Part shown: positions 46,382 through 57,232 of the stretch, in pieces
Layout of the letters: each line of letters begins with the position of its first letter
How positions within the stretch are numbered: the stretch's first letter is position 1
Assembly: GCF_000004825.1 (NCBI RefSeq)
Contig: NW_008805063.1
Span: 1,736,857-1,800,856, forward strand
Origin: Heterostelium album PN500
Lineage: Eukaryota > Evosea > Eumycetozoa > Acytosteliales > Acytosteliaceae
DNA length: 64,000 bases
Reading direction: 5' to 3'
Position numbers and translations under genes: made by a program
Notes under the pieces: model-generated
What the model saw: only the letters and a program-made list of their open reading frames with translations
Databases searched by the model: none
What the model was told of the DNA's origin: nothing

Positions 46382-47490
46382 ATGGTAAGGTTATTATTAT
46401 ATTTATTTATCGTTATAGAAACATCATCATTCTAATCAATCAATCTAATACATTTAAATATTTAAAAATCAATAAAGGCTAGAAAACCAAGTGCACCACC
46501 AAAGAAAATACCATTGATCAAAACATCAGGTGAACATTTGTATGTATAACAGAACTTTAATCAATCAACTCATTATAGATTAGAGCAACGTTGATCAATT
46601 ATTAACACAAAAAACAAATAAACAAACGAAAAACAAACAAAATATATAATTATAGACAAAAAACAAACAAACAAAAACAAATAGAAAGATCAAAGAAACA
46701 AGCAGAGTTTAATAAGAAATTAGCAGCTATGTATGTATTATAAAGTTAATATACCACCATATTTTAAGTTTATAACAATATATATATATATTGACAACTG
46801 TATTAAAATATGATAATATATAGACCAGATGATACATCACATCATATGTTCTTTTCGTTTAATGAAGCGTTGGTACCACCCTATCATGTTATTATAGATA
46901 CGAATTTCATAAATTTTTCAATCTCCAATAAGATCGATATAGTTCAAGGTTTGATGGATTGTCTCTATGCAAAGTGTATACCATGTATCACCGATTGCTG
47001 CGCAGCAGAGTTGGAGAGACTCGGACCAAAGTATAGAATTGCACTCAAAGTTTCAAAAGATCCACGTTTCCAACGTCTAACTTGTTTACATAAAGGAACT
47101 TACGCTGATGATTGTATTATCAATAGAATTACAATGGTACGAACGATCGTGTTAAATCTAATCATTTACAATTATTTAATCATAATAACAATTAACAATT
47201 ATCATTTCTTTATTTTATTATTTAGCATCGTATATATATGGTTGCAACATGTGATGCTGATCTTAGAAGACGTATTCGTAAAGTACCTGGTGTTCCAATT
47301 TTATATCTTAAAGGAAAGAGATATACAATCGAGCGTATGCCAGATGCTCCTGGTGGTATGTATTAAACAATAATATCAAATAATTCATATTATTCAACAT
47401 TTAAACTAATCAAATTTACTATCTTTTATCTAAAAACATAATAATAACTCATTGTATATATATATTTATTAATCTTTAGCACCTAAATAA
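46382..47490 (+). CDS. fcf1: rRNA-processing protein FCF1 (PIN domain)
   Basis: Six exons: 46382..46384, 46478..46529, 46685..46730, 46824..47136, 47226..47355 and 47480..47490, 184 residues. The first exon is only the ATG. The body matches Fcf1/Utp24 strongly: [83 protein letters not shown] acidic residues (DTN, the E of AELE, YADD) are kept. Fcf1 is the small-subunit processome endonuclease associated with early cleavages of pre-rRNA in the nucleolus. The basic N-terminus ([18 protein letters not shown]) differs from yeast, and exons 2-3 are the less certain part of the model. Confidence 0.93.
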
Positions 47491-47611
47491 ATAAATAATC
47501 TTTTGTTTTTAAAAAAAGTTAATAGTAACCTTGTTCATTTGTTATGATTAAGATTACGATTAAGATGAACGATATTTAGATTTAGAAGTAGTTATTTTTT
47601 TAAAGTTTATT

Positions 47612-49312
47612 TTATTGTTGTTGTTCCAAAAGATCGATGGTTCTGGTCAAGATCTTAATGGCCTTCTTGAAATCACTCAATGAAGCGTATTCATTATCAG
47701 CATGATAAGTTTCCTCTTTACCAAAACTATATAGTTAAATAAATAAAATAGTGAATTATAATAAATTAGATATATAATCATGATTATTATTTCGATGATA
47801 TGTTAATGGTTATAGTTACCCAGTAATTTGAAGATCGAATCCACTTGCTTGGAGATCCTTTACAAGTGGTAAGGTTCCACATGTTGAAACTGGTTTCAAT
47901 TCACCAGTAACTTCTTTAGTGGCTTGTCCCAATGCTTGGTATCTAATATTAGAAATAAGAGTTGTTAAATAACTATTGTTTTCTAATATCTTGTTGTTTT
48001 AAAACTTACCCTTTGGAATCAATGTTACATGCAACACCTGGTGATGATTCACCGATCCATTCGATTTCGATCTTACCGGTGAGACCTTCCTCTGGGAGTG
48101 AGTACTTGCTGAATGGACCACGGTTACGGAGATCGGTGATGTTAGAGTTGATGTCGGCGACGTACGACTCTACTTTCTTACGCATCTCGGCCATGTCGTA
48201 GAATGGGGTGAGACGAATGTCACCGCAAATGACGGCTTCACCTGGAATCTGGTTGTAGGATCCATCGATCTTCTTCCAGAGTGTTGGTTTCATGGTGGAT
48301 GATACTTCGTATCCGTAACGGTGTTCCTCTGGGTGTGCTGGGAAATCGGCATAGAATCGCTTTTGGACTTCGGCCAATGCTTCATTGGCGAGTTCAATGG
48401 TGTTGATTGCCTTGTTTGGAATGGCACTGTGGAAGATCTTTCCACAGGCTTTCAAATTCCAATTCTGAGCACCACCGGTACCGATGGTTGGTTGCATATC
48501 TGCTGAGTCTACCCAGTAGAGTGGACCGTATTTCAAATGATCGATCTTACCTTGCTTATCCAATTCATCAACACCTACACCCTATTATTATCATTGTTAA
48601 CAATGTTATCAATTTGAATTGAAATATTATTAAAATTAGTTAACCACTATTCTCTTCTCTTTTTTTGGTTGAGTTTTTCATATAACAACACTAACTATCA
48701 AAAGTGTGTTGATAATGAAAGTTATGATAATTTTATACATACTGGAATTTCATCATTCTCTTCACTGGCAATGAATACAGCATTAATTGAGTGTTTCAAA
48801 GCTGGTTTCTTTGTTGCTAACTAGTTAGATTAATAAACAAAGTAAGGAAGTAAGTACGTAAGAATTTGTTTAATAACTAGTTATGAACTACTTACGGTGA
48901 TGAAAAGATCTGTGAGGAGTGCAACGTGACCGAGACAATCGGTGGTACCACGTCCGTAGAGACGATCACCTTCGATGACGAGAGTGAATGGATCACGCTC
49001 CCAGTTGGCAGCGATGGCTGGTACGACGTCGAGATGAGAACCGACGAATGAGATACACTTGTTCTCGACGGTACCTGGGTATTGGATGAGAATATTACCA
49101 CGTCCCTTGTGGAATGCGATGTGCTCGACCTTCAAGACACCACCCTTCTCGACGGTGTATGGCTCCAATGCAGCCAAGACATGACGACCGGCATTGTCTT
49201 CGACTGGGATCAATTCTGGTGGTTGATTCTGGAGGGTCTTACCTTCGGCGATCAACTTGGTCAGCAACTCCAAGAATCTAGCTTCATTCAATTCGTACTC
49301 TGCAACTGTCAT
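47612..49312 (-). CDS. argE: acetylornithine deacetylase (M20 metallohydrolase)
   Basis: Five exons in gene order: 48896..49312, 48743..48820, 48010..48581, 47820..47942, 47612..47726; 434 residues, all splice phases consistent. M20 landmarks: GSHLDVVPA (zinc His and catalytic Asp), GRGTTDCLGH (bridging Asp), ASEENDEIP (catalytic and zinc Glu), CGTLPLVKD and a late zinc-His candidate in EETYHADNEY. The central insert (HLKYGPLYWVDSADMQPTIG) fits the eukaryotic ArgE-like group. It removes acetyl from N2-acetylornithine in arginine synthesis. It ends 121 bases from the end of fcf1, so the two genes converge. Another M20 aminoacylase-type activity is possible. Confidence 0.93.
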
Positions 49313-49734
49313 TGTATTTTATTTATCTGCTTGAGTAAAAAAAAAAATAATATTTGAACAATGGTTTCAAGGTTAAATTAAATCATTAAAAAAATTCGAA
49401 AAAAACAAAAAAAAAAAAATCAAAAGATTTAAGCTTTCGGAATGTTGTTGATCATGCAAGAATGTTCACAACCAGGTTCTGAATGAATATTAAAATTAAA
49501 ATGGGGGTGAAGGATTTATATTATTTTGGGATTCGCAAATTACAAAAATAGATATTTATTTGTTTGTGCTTCAGAATGTATTTTTTTTTTTAATTAATAA
49601 AAAAAAAAAATAAAGTCTAAATATTTACAAAAAAAGGATTCATTAGAGAATTAATTAATTAGTAATAAATAGTATATATTTGTTGTTTAAGTGTGAAATA
49701 TAGATTCAAATTAGTTAGGTTGGTTTTCTAAAAA
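49313..49734. other. intergenic, promoter side of argE
   Basis: A-rich tracts near 49332-49342 and 49409-49420. The segment around 49440-49560 loosely resembles 50340-50430, as if a block of about 0.9 kb had been duplicated. Confidence 0.5.
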
Positions 49735-49830
49735 TCAAAAATATCTCTTAAGTTCTTTTAACAGGTCATAGTTTCGTTCTCTCAAGTAAATATTTTTTTA
49801 AATTATCTGGGATATCGTTGGCAATTTCCC
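49735..49830 (-). pseudogene. relic copy of the 98-residue gene's second exon
   Basis: The reverse strand encodes EIANDIPDNLKKYLLE, then in another frame NYDLLKELKRYF and a stop. These match HEIPENLKEYLLPRQPNYEL and LLEELKRYYG of the gene at 50599-50978. A one-base frame change breaks it. No first exon is recognisable upstream. Confidence 0.7.
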
Positions 49831-50598
49831 TTTAAAAAAAAAATATACGAAATTAGATTAATGATAAATATGAGTTAAAGATAGATAAATTTTTTATTGT
49901 TATATATATATATATATATATAGTCGAACGGATAAATGTATTGATATTGAATTTAGTTTTTTAATCTTCCTATATGAGTAAAACAAGTTCAGAGGCGTCC
50001 TTAATCTTTCCTTTTTGAATAAATTAATATTCACAGCATATCATTATATTTTATATAGTCGATCCGCACATTCATTGATTGTCATATCAATCAGAAAAAA
50101 TTTCACTATCTCCAATCTAAAATAAAAATAGATGAGAAGACTTCAATCCAACCAGAGAAAATTTTTTTCCTTTCTTAGTATATATGGTTAAAAATATAAA
50201 AATTTGAGATAGGAATTAAGGTTGGTAAGAGTTCACCACGAGATTTAGATCGATTATATTTAATATTTGAATTCAATGCATAAATTCTATTTTTTTGGCA
50301 TTGAAGTTCATTTCCAATAAAAAAGAATAAAAAAGTTAAAAAAATGTTGTTTAGTGTCCAAATGAATATTAAAACTAATTTGGGGTGAGTGATTTAAATC
50401 ATTTTATTTTTTTGGGGATATATATTTGTTCTTTAGCCTTATTATTGAATATTGAAATTAAGAAAAATATTTACAAAAATTGATTTTATATACAGAATTA
50501 GATAATTAGAGATAAAAGAGGAAATATATAGCAGAAAATAGGTTGTAGGAGTGAAATTAGATTCAAGTTAGAGTAGTTATTATTGTGGTTTTTGTTTA
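49831..50598. other. intergenic between relic and 98-residue gene
   Basis: AT-rich with a TA tract at 49902-49921. No gene seen; partial similarity to 49440-49560 is noted above. Confidence 0.5.
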
Positions 50599-50978
50599 TT
50601 ACACAAAATCAAGCCCATAGTATCGCTTTAGTTCTTCTAGGAGTTCATAGTTTGGTTGTCTAGGTAATAAATATTCTTTTAAATTTTCTGGTATTTCATG
50701 TGCAATGTCACTGTATTCTTGGGCCTATATTATTTTATTGGTAAAAAAAAAAAATATATTAATAAAATTCATAAGACAAAACTTCATCAATCGATATTTA
50801 TAATTACATGAAAAGGATTAAAGTTTGGGATCATTTGTAACTCATTGCTATTTTGTGTTGCATCGGGTGGTATAGGTGTTGTTTGTGTATGATTTGGCCA
50901 CACTGAAGAGCTGTCATTGCTATCATTGAATTGTGCATCCAACAATTGTTGTCTAATCTCATTTCGTATTGCATCCAT
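50599..50978 (-). CDS. 98-residue two-exon protein of unknown function
   Basis: Exons 50808..50978 and 50599..50724 in gene order. The phase-0 intron has GTAATT and TAG ends. The protein starts MDAIRNEIRQQLLDAQF (probably helical), has a Ser/Thr/Asn/Pro-rich middle, and ends with a helical conserved tail EYSDIAHEIPENLKEYLLPR ... LLEELKRYYGLDFV. A decayed copy of the tail at 49735-49830 shows the family duplicates and that the tail was under constraint. No signal peptide, membrane segment or known domain. Confidence 0.7.
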
Positions 50979-51722
50979 GGTTGTATGTCTTTATTCTACC
51001 TTTTTTATACAACTTCATTATATGTTAAAGCAACAACAACTACTATAGTATCTGATAATAGTTTAATAAAAAAAACTAATAAAAAATTATTACAAAAAAC
51101 TTAAGGTTGTGTCACCACTACTAGTCTTTCACTGAGAAATACTAATTTTATATATTTAAAAATATAATATTTATTTGATGATGATATATAAATACAATTG
51201 ATCAAAAATTTTTAGGCTCTATAGTTATAGTAGACAGATAGAATTATAGTAGAGATATTTAATAAAATAATAGATTAAACAATAAATATATTGAATTATT
51301 TTTCCACACAAACACTATAAATGGGATAAGGTTAGCTCTGAACCCTATATTAGTACCGTATCACACAACACATGATCAAAGATTTAATCTCAATTTTAAT
51401 AAAAAATAAAATACACAAAATACAATGTTCTAAAATTTTAATTTTTTTTCCTTGAGAAAATGGGAAAGTTGTTTGTTCACACACCATCCACTAAAACTAT
51501 TTTGGAATTAAATGATGATTGATATTATTAATTTAATAATAAAATCATGTAGTTTTTTAACTATAACATGCCTAGATTCACTTCCAAATTTAATAGGAGT
51601 ATGGCTAAATATTTTCTACACTAACCTAAAAGCTCTTAGTAAGTACAAAAGACTCTTTTTTTTATCATAATTAAATAAGTTTTTATTTACAAATTATATT
51701 TATTTATTGTTTTGATTTATAT
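50979..51722. other. intergenic, no feature seen
   Basis: AT-rich. No ORF, repeat family or RNA gene recognised. Confidence 0.55.
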
Positions 51723-52133
51723 TTAACATTGACCAATAAATATTTCGTTTGAGTTAAAAGTTTGTGATATTTGAAATTCTCTATTATAAAGTACTGTTAA
51801 CTGTGAACCTATTGCACTTGTAACATGTGAATCTTTAATCCGTAGTGCTTGACCTGTTTTTAGTAATCTATTCTTCATGATACTAATATAATTAAGTCCT
51901 TCTCCATCCATTATAAAAACTGATATGGAAACATAGTCTGCTAATATTTCATAATATTTATTTGAATAAGGTTTCAAGCTAGTTTGTTGAGATTTATGGT
52001 GGTCATTCAATTGATTTCCATCCAGATCACTGTTTTCTATCAAAATAAAGGCATTTCTATTGGTCATATTTATTATTTGAATTTTATTTTGATATTCATA
52101 AAAATATTCGCTAGGAATTTCTCTTATATTCAT
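51723..52133 (-). CDS. tandem 145-residue family, divergent member (P1)
   Basis: Single exon, 136 residues, start in AAAATG context. It lacks the N-terminal VV..DPTI..G segment of the other four but shares the core: KIQIINMTNRNAFILIE, then DYVSISVFIMDG, NRLLKTGQALRIKDSHVT and YNREFQI. It ends GQC instead of GAEG. No signal peptide or membrane segment; a mostly beta fold is suggested by alternating hydrophobic residues. It is separated from its paralogues at 56-60 kb by a transposon relic and an F-box-like gene. Function unknown. Confidence 0.75.
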   Translation of the reverse strand: MNIREIPSEYFYEYQNKIQIINMTNRNAFILIENSDLDGNQLNDHHKSQQTSLKPYSNKYYEILADYVSISVFIMDGEGLNYISIMKNRLLKTGQALRIKDSHVTSAIGSQLTVLYNREFQISQTFNSNEIFIGQC

Positions 52134-52679
52134 TTTATTTGTTATATATATTATTATTATATTATCTTATTATTTTTGTAGGTTGATATAATTAAAGTTA
52201 CAACATCTCTACCAAAGTTTTTATACAACATTCTTTTCCAAACAAACTTAAAATATAAAGTGAAAGAAGCTGAAATTTTTAAATTTAAAAAAAGTCTCAA
52301 AGTTTCAAACTTTGAAATATCTTTATTTTAGACGATCGTTTATCCTATATTTAGCAGAATTTGGGTCAACCAACCATTGCATTTTATTAAATCAAAAATT
52401 AAGTTTTTTTTTTACAACTTTTTTCCCACCTATGAAATTTTGTGTTTTTTAATTTTGATGAAGATCAAAGAATTAAGAAAAGTGTTTTAAGATTAAAGAT
52501 TTAAAATTTTTATTATTTCTAAGTCTTGGAACAGAAACAGAAATAGAACAGTAAAAGCAACAGCTACAACAACGTTTATATCTTCTTTTTGATTCTACAA
52601 TCTTATTACAAAGTTGTATTTTATTGAAATAAGAACATTGAGGTTTGATTATATTTGTTTACTTTTTTTCACGAACTAT
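52134..52679. other. intergenic, AT-rich
   Basis: Promoter side of P1. No gene seen. Confidence 0.5.
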
Positions 52680-53345
52680 ATACTGGAGTACATTGAGGTG
52701 TTGTCTTGTTTGTATCTTCAGGTCAAATAAGAAGTTGATGATATCCATGTAATAAGTCTTATTCAGTGCGCCAGCGTGATAACTTAATTCGATCTTTTAA
52801 TACTTAGCAGAACGGAAAAATAATCTAAAGTGTATCTTTGCTATGTGATCTACGCACATACGCATTTTTCATTCTTCTTTGTTGATAAGGCATGCTTCGT
52901 TTGAAGAAGATGATTCTTTTTATATTTGGTATAATCTATCGAATCAATACATATCTAAAATCTAGTTTGTTTAAAAAAAAAAATAGTGTATGTTCGTTTA
53001 TGTGGGAGAAATCATAGATATTTATAACCAAATTCACTACATAGTACAATATATATCCAAATTCAGTATTTAGAGCTACGATATAATCTCTGTAGGTTTT
53101 GACAAATCAGTGTTTTAATCAAACTATCTCCTCTTGATATTCTCAAGACAGGCAGGGAAAGTGATGTTATTAGAGGCATTGTCGACAGTCATCGATACTA
53201 ATTTATTGAAAAACGAGTACTTCTTCATTGTATCCTTAAAAACCACAGAAAGGGCCTTTCGCTAGTGTGTGAGTTGTAAATGAACCAGATCCAAAAGCAG
53301 CTTCTTCAACTAACTACTCTTGACCTCGGAACTAGTTAGTTCGTG
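52680..53345 (-). mobile_element. relic of a hAT-type DNA transposon (transposase fragment)
   Basis: On the reverse strand around 53130-53225 a frame reads KYSFFNKLVSMTVDNASNNI then TFPACLENIK. The VDNASNN motif at this position is a hallmark of hAT transposases (DNAs/aNN, first catalytic Asp region). Just upstream in another frame HTLAKGPFCGF resembles the segment that precedes it. Downstream, YYVVNLVIN could correspond to the HxxxHxLNL region. Stops and frame changes occur throughout, so it is dead. Base composition of 52.68-53.35 kb is less AT-rich than the flanks. Ends and terminal inverted repeats were not found. Confidence 0.5.
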
Positions 53346-53519
53346 TTGTTGATGTTGCTGTTACTGTTTCTATTTTTGTTGGAAAAATTAATGCTATGTT
53401 TTTTAAAAAAAAAAAAAAAATTAAATTATTATCGATGTTATTGGAAAATCTTTATTTTTATTTTATTTTATTTTTATTTTGCAACTTGACGATAGATAGC
53501 AGATCAGATAGATAGGTAT

Positions 53520-54998
53520 CTAATGATAATAATCATTGATTGTCTTAATATCGATATGATTCACCCAGTTGTTTTTATTCCTGATGGTCGGATGTTTTTG
53601 GATAACACCATCAAGCTTTTCAATGAGATTATTTTTGTAGGCATCCTCTGGATCGCAATAGTCGTCGTATTCGTCATCACCTTCAAAAGTAGATCTCAAT
53701 TGGATATAGATTCTCTGCAATGTCTTGTTGCTTTGGAGGTTTTTTACGAATTGATCCAGCGATTTAATCTTGTTTAGGGTTGGGTGAACGTGAACTACCA
53801 CCCTGAGTATTTCCGTGATATCATTATCCTTCAAAAGCTCGGCAAGCTGTTGGAATGTTACTTCGAAATCGACTTGCAATGATTTGACTGATTTCGGAAG
53901 AACCATAGACTCCAGTGGTTCATCGCTATTTCGATGATGATGATCGATATTGTAAAGATGCAATCTATCCAAAACTCTGTCTAGCAATGGTAGATTGTAG
54001 TTGGCGATTATATCCAATTCGTTGATTGACGATCCTTTCTTGAATAGAGTCTCTAAATATTCGTGTCCTCTTGGAATATGACATTCACTACTGTAATCAA
54101 AGCATTCCAAAGTATTTTGTTGACCCAAGAACTTGACCAACTCCTTAACAAAGACACCGTTGAATTTACTTCTAAAATTGTGGTTCAACTTGAATCTCTT
54201 CAATTCTGTGAATTTCGACAATAACTTGAAGAATTTGCTTACAAAAGGCTGCTTAACTCGGTCAACGTCAAAGCCAGTGAGTTCCAAACTATTCAAACCA
54301 AGGAATGGCTCTGCAAAGATGAACGAAAACATATCATCCATCAGCTCATCACAACCATCTGTAATGAAATCAAGAGACAGGTGTTTAAGTGCTGATGTAT
54401 CCAAACAAGCAAACTTCTCATAGTTGTAAGTGTTATTTGCAATATACATATCTCTAACTACTAGACTCTCCAATGATAATATGTTGTCGCTCTTAACTCC
54501 ACTATCAACACTATCTTTGACAACTTCCTTTCTCTTGGTGTTTTTCTTTATTTTCTTTTCAACTCCTTCTTCTTTTTCTAAAAAGAACACCTCTTCATAG
54601 TGTAATGATAGTTTCTTGACGGAACCAAATATCGATTTGAAAGATCTGACTGATTTGAATGGTTCGAAATAATCGTCCTCTGCAATGAGATGGGTTGCAG
54701 TTCCATAGAACTCCAACTTGTTTTCCTCGTTGTCTTTGTCAATATAATCATAGTCATCCATAGTCAATCTTATTGCTGTCCTATTGGCAATCGATGTGCG
54801 AACACCAGTATGGAATAACTTTGATACTGTGGCCAACTCTATGATCCAATCTTGATAGTTTTGGCATAGTACATCTGGATTTGTATCACTGGTTAATCTA
54901 ATTTCATCTCTCAGCGAAACACATTCTGCAACAAAATAATCTAATATTTTGAAAAGAATAATCTTTGGTAAACTCTTTTCAACTTTACTGTCTGACAT
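53520..54998 (-). CDS. F-box-like / leucine-rich repeat protein
   Basis: Single exon, 492 residues. The N-terminus KSLPKIILFKILDYF ... NYQDWIIELATVSKLFHTGV resembles the dictyostelid F-box-like motif (LP..IL..I..YL...D...L..VSK.F). It is followed by irregular leucine-rich segments: LSLESLVVRDMYI, LKHLSLDFITDG, LNSLELTGFDVDR, LKRFKLNHNF, VKSLQVDFEV. A Lys-rich insert (KKIKKNTKRKEVVK, about residue 150) could be an NLS. Large families of such proteins exist in dictyostelids. A role as substrate adaptor of SCF ubiquitin ligase is possible but only inferred. Confidence 0.8.
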   Translation of the reverse strand: MSDSKVEKSLPKIILFKILDYFVAECVSLRDEIRLTSDTNPDVLCQNYQDWIIELATVSKLFHTGVRTSIANRTAIRLTMDDYDYIDKDNEENKLEFYGTATHLIAEDDYFEPFKSVRSFKSIFGSVKKLSLHYEEVFFLEKEEGVEKKIKKNTKRKEVVKDSVDSGVKSDNILSLESLVVRDMYIANNTYNYEKFACLDTSALKHLSLDFITDGCDELMDDMFSFIFAEPFLGLNSLELTGFDVDRVKQPFVSKFFKLLSKFTELKRFKLNHNFRSKFNGVFVKELVKFLGQQNTLECFDYSSECHIPRGHEYLETLFKKGSSINELDIIANYNLPLLDRVLDRLHLYNIDHHHRNSDEPLESMVLPKSVKSLQVDFEVTFQQLAELLKDNDITEILRVVVHVHPTLNKIKSLDQFVKNLQSNKTLQRIYIQLRSTFEGDDEYDDYCDPEDAYKNNLIEKLDGVIQKHPTIRNKNNWVNHIDIKTINDYYH

Positions 54999-55567
54999 TA
55001 TTCTATTTTATCTATTATCCAACTTCAAAAACTAAAATGAATGATTTTAAATCATTTTAAACCAAAGTAAAGTTATTGATCGAACGATTACAAAAATTCG
55101 AAAGAAAAATCTCTGCTTCGAATAAAATCTTTAAATATCTTAAAATTTTTGTAACCATTGATTCTGACAAATCAGAGATTATTTTTTTTTTTTTTGCAAA
55201 AATAGATATGATCAGCAGAAAAATCAGAGAAAATAATCAATAGTGGTTTTTAAAACTTTTTTTTTTGGATATTTTATTTTCGCGGAAAAATGAATTTACA
55301 ATTAAAGTTAGGCTCTGACAGAACCAGTTAGGTTAATGATATAATAATAGTGAGTGAATAAATAGACAAAATTGGTGACCGTTTACGATTATTATGAGTA
55401 AATAATCTGGTTTGGTAATCTCGATAGATGTTGTGTATCTCTTCTCTTGGTCTGTCGCGATGTTATTATCTTTTTTACCTTACCTGAATGCTCGACAACT
55501 TTAGACTTGTCAGTCTTTGCTTGTTATAACAATATACACATTAATAGATTCTAATCTGTAGGAAATC
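54999..55567. other. intergenic, AT-rich
   Basis: Promoter side of the F-box-like gene. A stretch near 55430-55560 is less AT-rich and might hold an earlier exon of the mini-gene at 55568, but no frame is convincing. Confidence 0.4.
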
Positions 55568-55825
55568 ATGTTGAGCATTTCTGATTTTAAATATGTGAGT
55601 AACACTTTTGTTATAACTGTAACCGGGTAGCACATACTCTTGTCTTTGTAGGCATCTTTTGAAACACTAACTAAACTTCAATCATTATCTTATTTCATCG
55701 ATCTAGATTATTTTATCTTGCCAAAAGTAAGTAAAGTAAGTAATATCTGGATAATAATCGTTTCGTTTTCGAAGGCAATAATGCTAAATAAACAAATAAG
55801 CATGCTATTCTCTCTTTCCACATAA
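55568..55825 (+). CDS. possible three-exon mini-gene or gene fragment
   Basis: Exons 55568..55594, 55652..55726 and 55775..55825 would give 50 residues (MLSISDFKY, ASFETLTKLQSLSYFIDLDY, FILPK, AIMLNKQISMLFSLST). The donors are GTGAGT and GTAAGT, the acceptors GTAG and GAAG, and both introns are phase 0 (57 and 48 bases). The second acceptor is weak and the sequence matches nothing I recognise. It may be a real short gene, the remnant of a longer one with exons to the left, or chance. It is the only plus-strand candidate in 51-60 kb. Confidence 0.25.
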
Positions 55826-56092
55826 AAATTAAATAGTTTTATTTTTAATATTACCATTGATTTTCAATGTGGTTGTTTGTTATCAAACGTGTGTGATTGA
55901 TACAATTTTCTATCGGTTTATTATTATTATTATTATTACATGACATCTATGTAAATCAATGTCTTGAAATTACTGCTTGCTTATATATATTTATATATAC
56001 TCTACTTTATATTATATGCTTATTAAATATTACTTTTACTATAATTTATATATTGTTATGATATTATGTTTCATTGCTTTTTTTTTTCAGCT

Positions 56093-56527
56093 TTAACCTT
56101 CTGCTCCGGTATTAACTTGGCTGACAGCATTGGTTTGTACCACCTGGAATAGGCCGTTGTAATAGACGGCCTGTGGATTCTCTTCGGCAAGAGTGATATG
56201 CGACTGTTTGATTCTTAGACACTGACCTCTGTTGATCTGTCGATTCTTAATGACCAAAAGATAGAATCCATTTTGAGCGATGACAAACACCGATACAAAC
56301 GATTCAGGACTGTGTACTTCGTATGTTGTCGCCGTGTTGTTTCCTGCGACTGCACCATACTGTGCCAATTCATCTAATTGTTTGGGGAACTGTTCGTGTG
56401 CTGACCTCGGTCGAATGAGCACGTGTACGGGTCGATTGGTGGTGTTCAGTATTTGAAGTCGCATCACCTCACCAGGCACTATAGTAGGATCGGGAATCAC
56501 CACGGCAGCTTGTAAATTATTCGCCAT
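56093..56527 (-). CDS. tandem 145-residue family, member P2
   Basis: Single exon, 144 residues from MANNLQAAVVIPDPTIVPGE; the frame is open 11 codons upstream, but this Met aligns with the MQNN starts of P3-P5. Core: RLQILNTTNRPVHVLIRP, AQYGAVAGNNTATTYEVHS, FVSVFVIAQNGFYLLVIKNR, GQCLRIKQSHITLA, YNGLFQVV; it ends NTGAEG. No signal peptide. Hydrophobic alternation suggests a compact beta-sandwich. It uses more GC-rich codons than P1. No known family recognised. Confidence 0.82.
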   Translation of the reverse strand: MANNLQAAVVIPDPTIVPGEVMRLQILNTTNRPVHVLIRPRSAHEQFPKQLDELAQYGAVAGNNTATTYEVHSPESFVSVFVIAQNGFYLLVIKNRQINRGQCLRIKQSHITLAEENPQAVYYNGLFQVVQTNAVSQVNTGAEG

Positions 56528-56580
56528 ATTCTTTCCTGCTTCTGCTGTCTCTCTAACCACACTTTATATCTTTTACTGTT

Positions 56581-56672
56581 TACTTTTAATTGACTAAAAT
56601 TAACAATATATAATAACAATTACAAAATATTTATTTATAGTACAGTTGGGTTGTGGAAGATCTTCTGATTGC
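56581..56672 (-). promoter_or_regulatory. upstream block shared with P3
   Basis: About 90 bases starting 54 bases before the P2 start match 57772-57861 upstream of P3 with few differences. Shared words on the plus strand include TTGACTAAAATTAACAAT, AATTACAAAATATTTATTTA and GATCTTCTGATTG. It could be promoter or duplicated flank. Confidence 0.55.
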
Positions 56673-57232
56673 TGAACACATTATCAATCAGGTGTTTTTC
56701 AAAAAAGGTCCTTTTTTTGAATTTTTTTTTTAATTTAATTTGCAAAATTATCTTATTTTTTACAAAAAAAGATTTATACCATCAGTATCTCTAATTTTGT
56801 ATAAATTCAATTAATGTTAATTAATAATAACAATGTTGTTTTTAAAGTTAGATTTCGTTTATTATTAAATATTTGGAATATTGGTTTTATTTAATTTAAT
56901 TTGGTTCAAACGATTTTGATTCACTTTTGTATTATTCTTTTTAATGTATTTTTTATACAGGTGTTCTACATTGTTTATATCTATCATTTAATAATATGTA
57001 TCATTTAATATATTCTTTCCTTTTTTTAATAATTGATTAAGTTATGATTGAACCATTAGTTAAATATTTTATTGATTGTGAATATTTAGTATATATATTT
57101 AGAATTCTAAATAATCGATTATTGGTTTATTTTACATTTTTTTGATTGAATATTAATGGGTGTTGGTACTACTACAGTGTATCTATAAGGAATGTTACCA
57201 TTACTATATAATTTGTTTACTATTCTATTCAT
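56673..57232. other. intergenic between P3 and P2
   Basis: AT-rich with A/T runs. No other gene. Confidence 0.55.
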
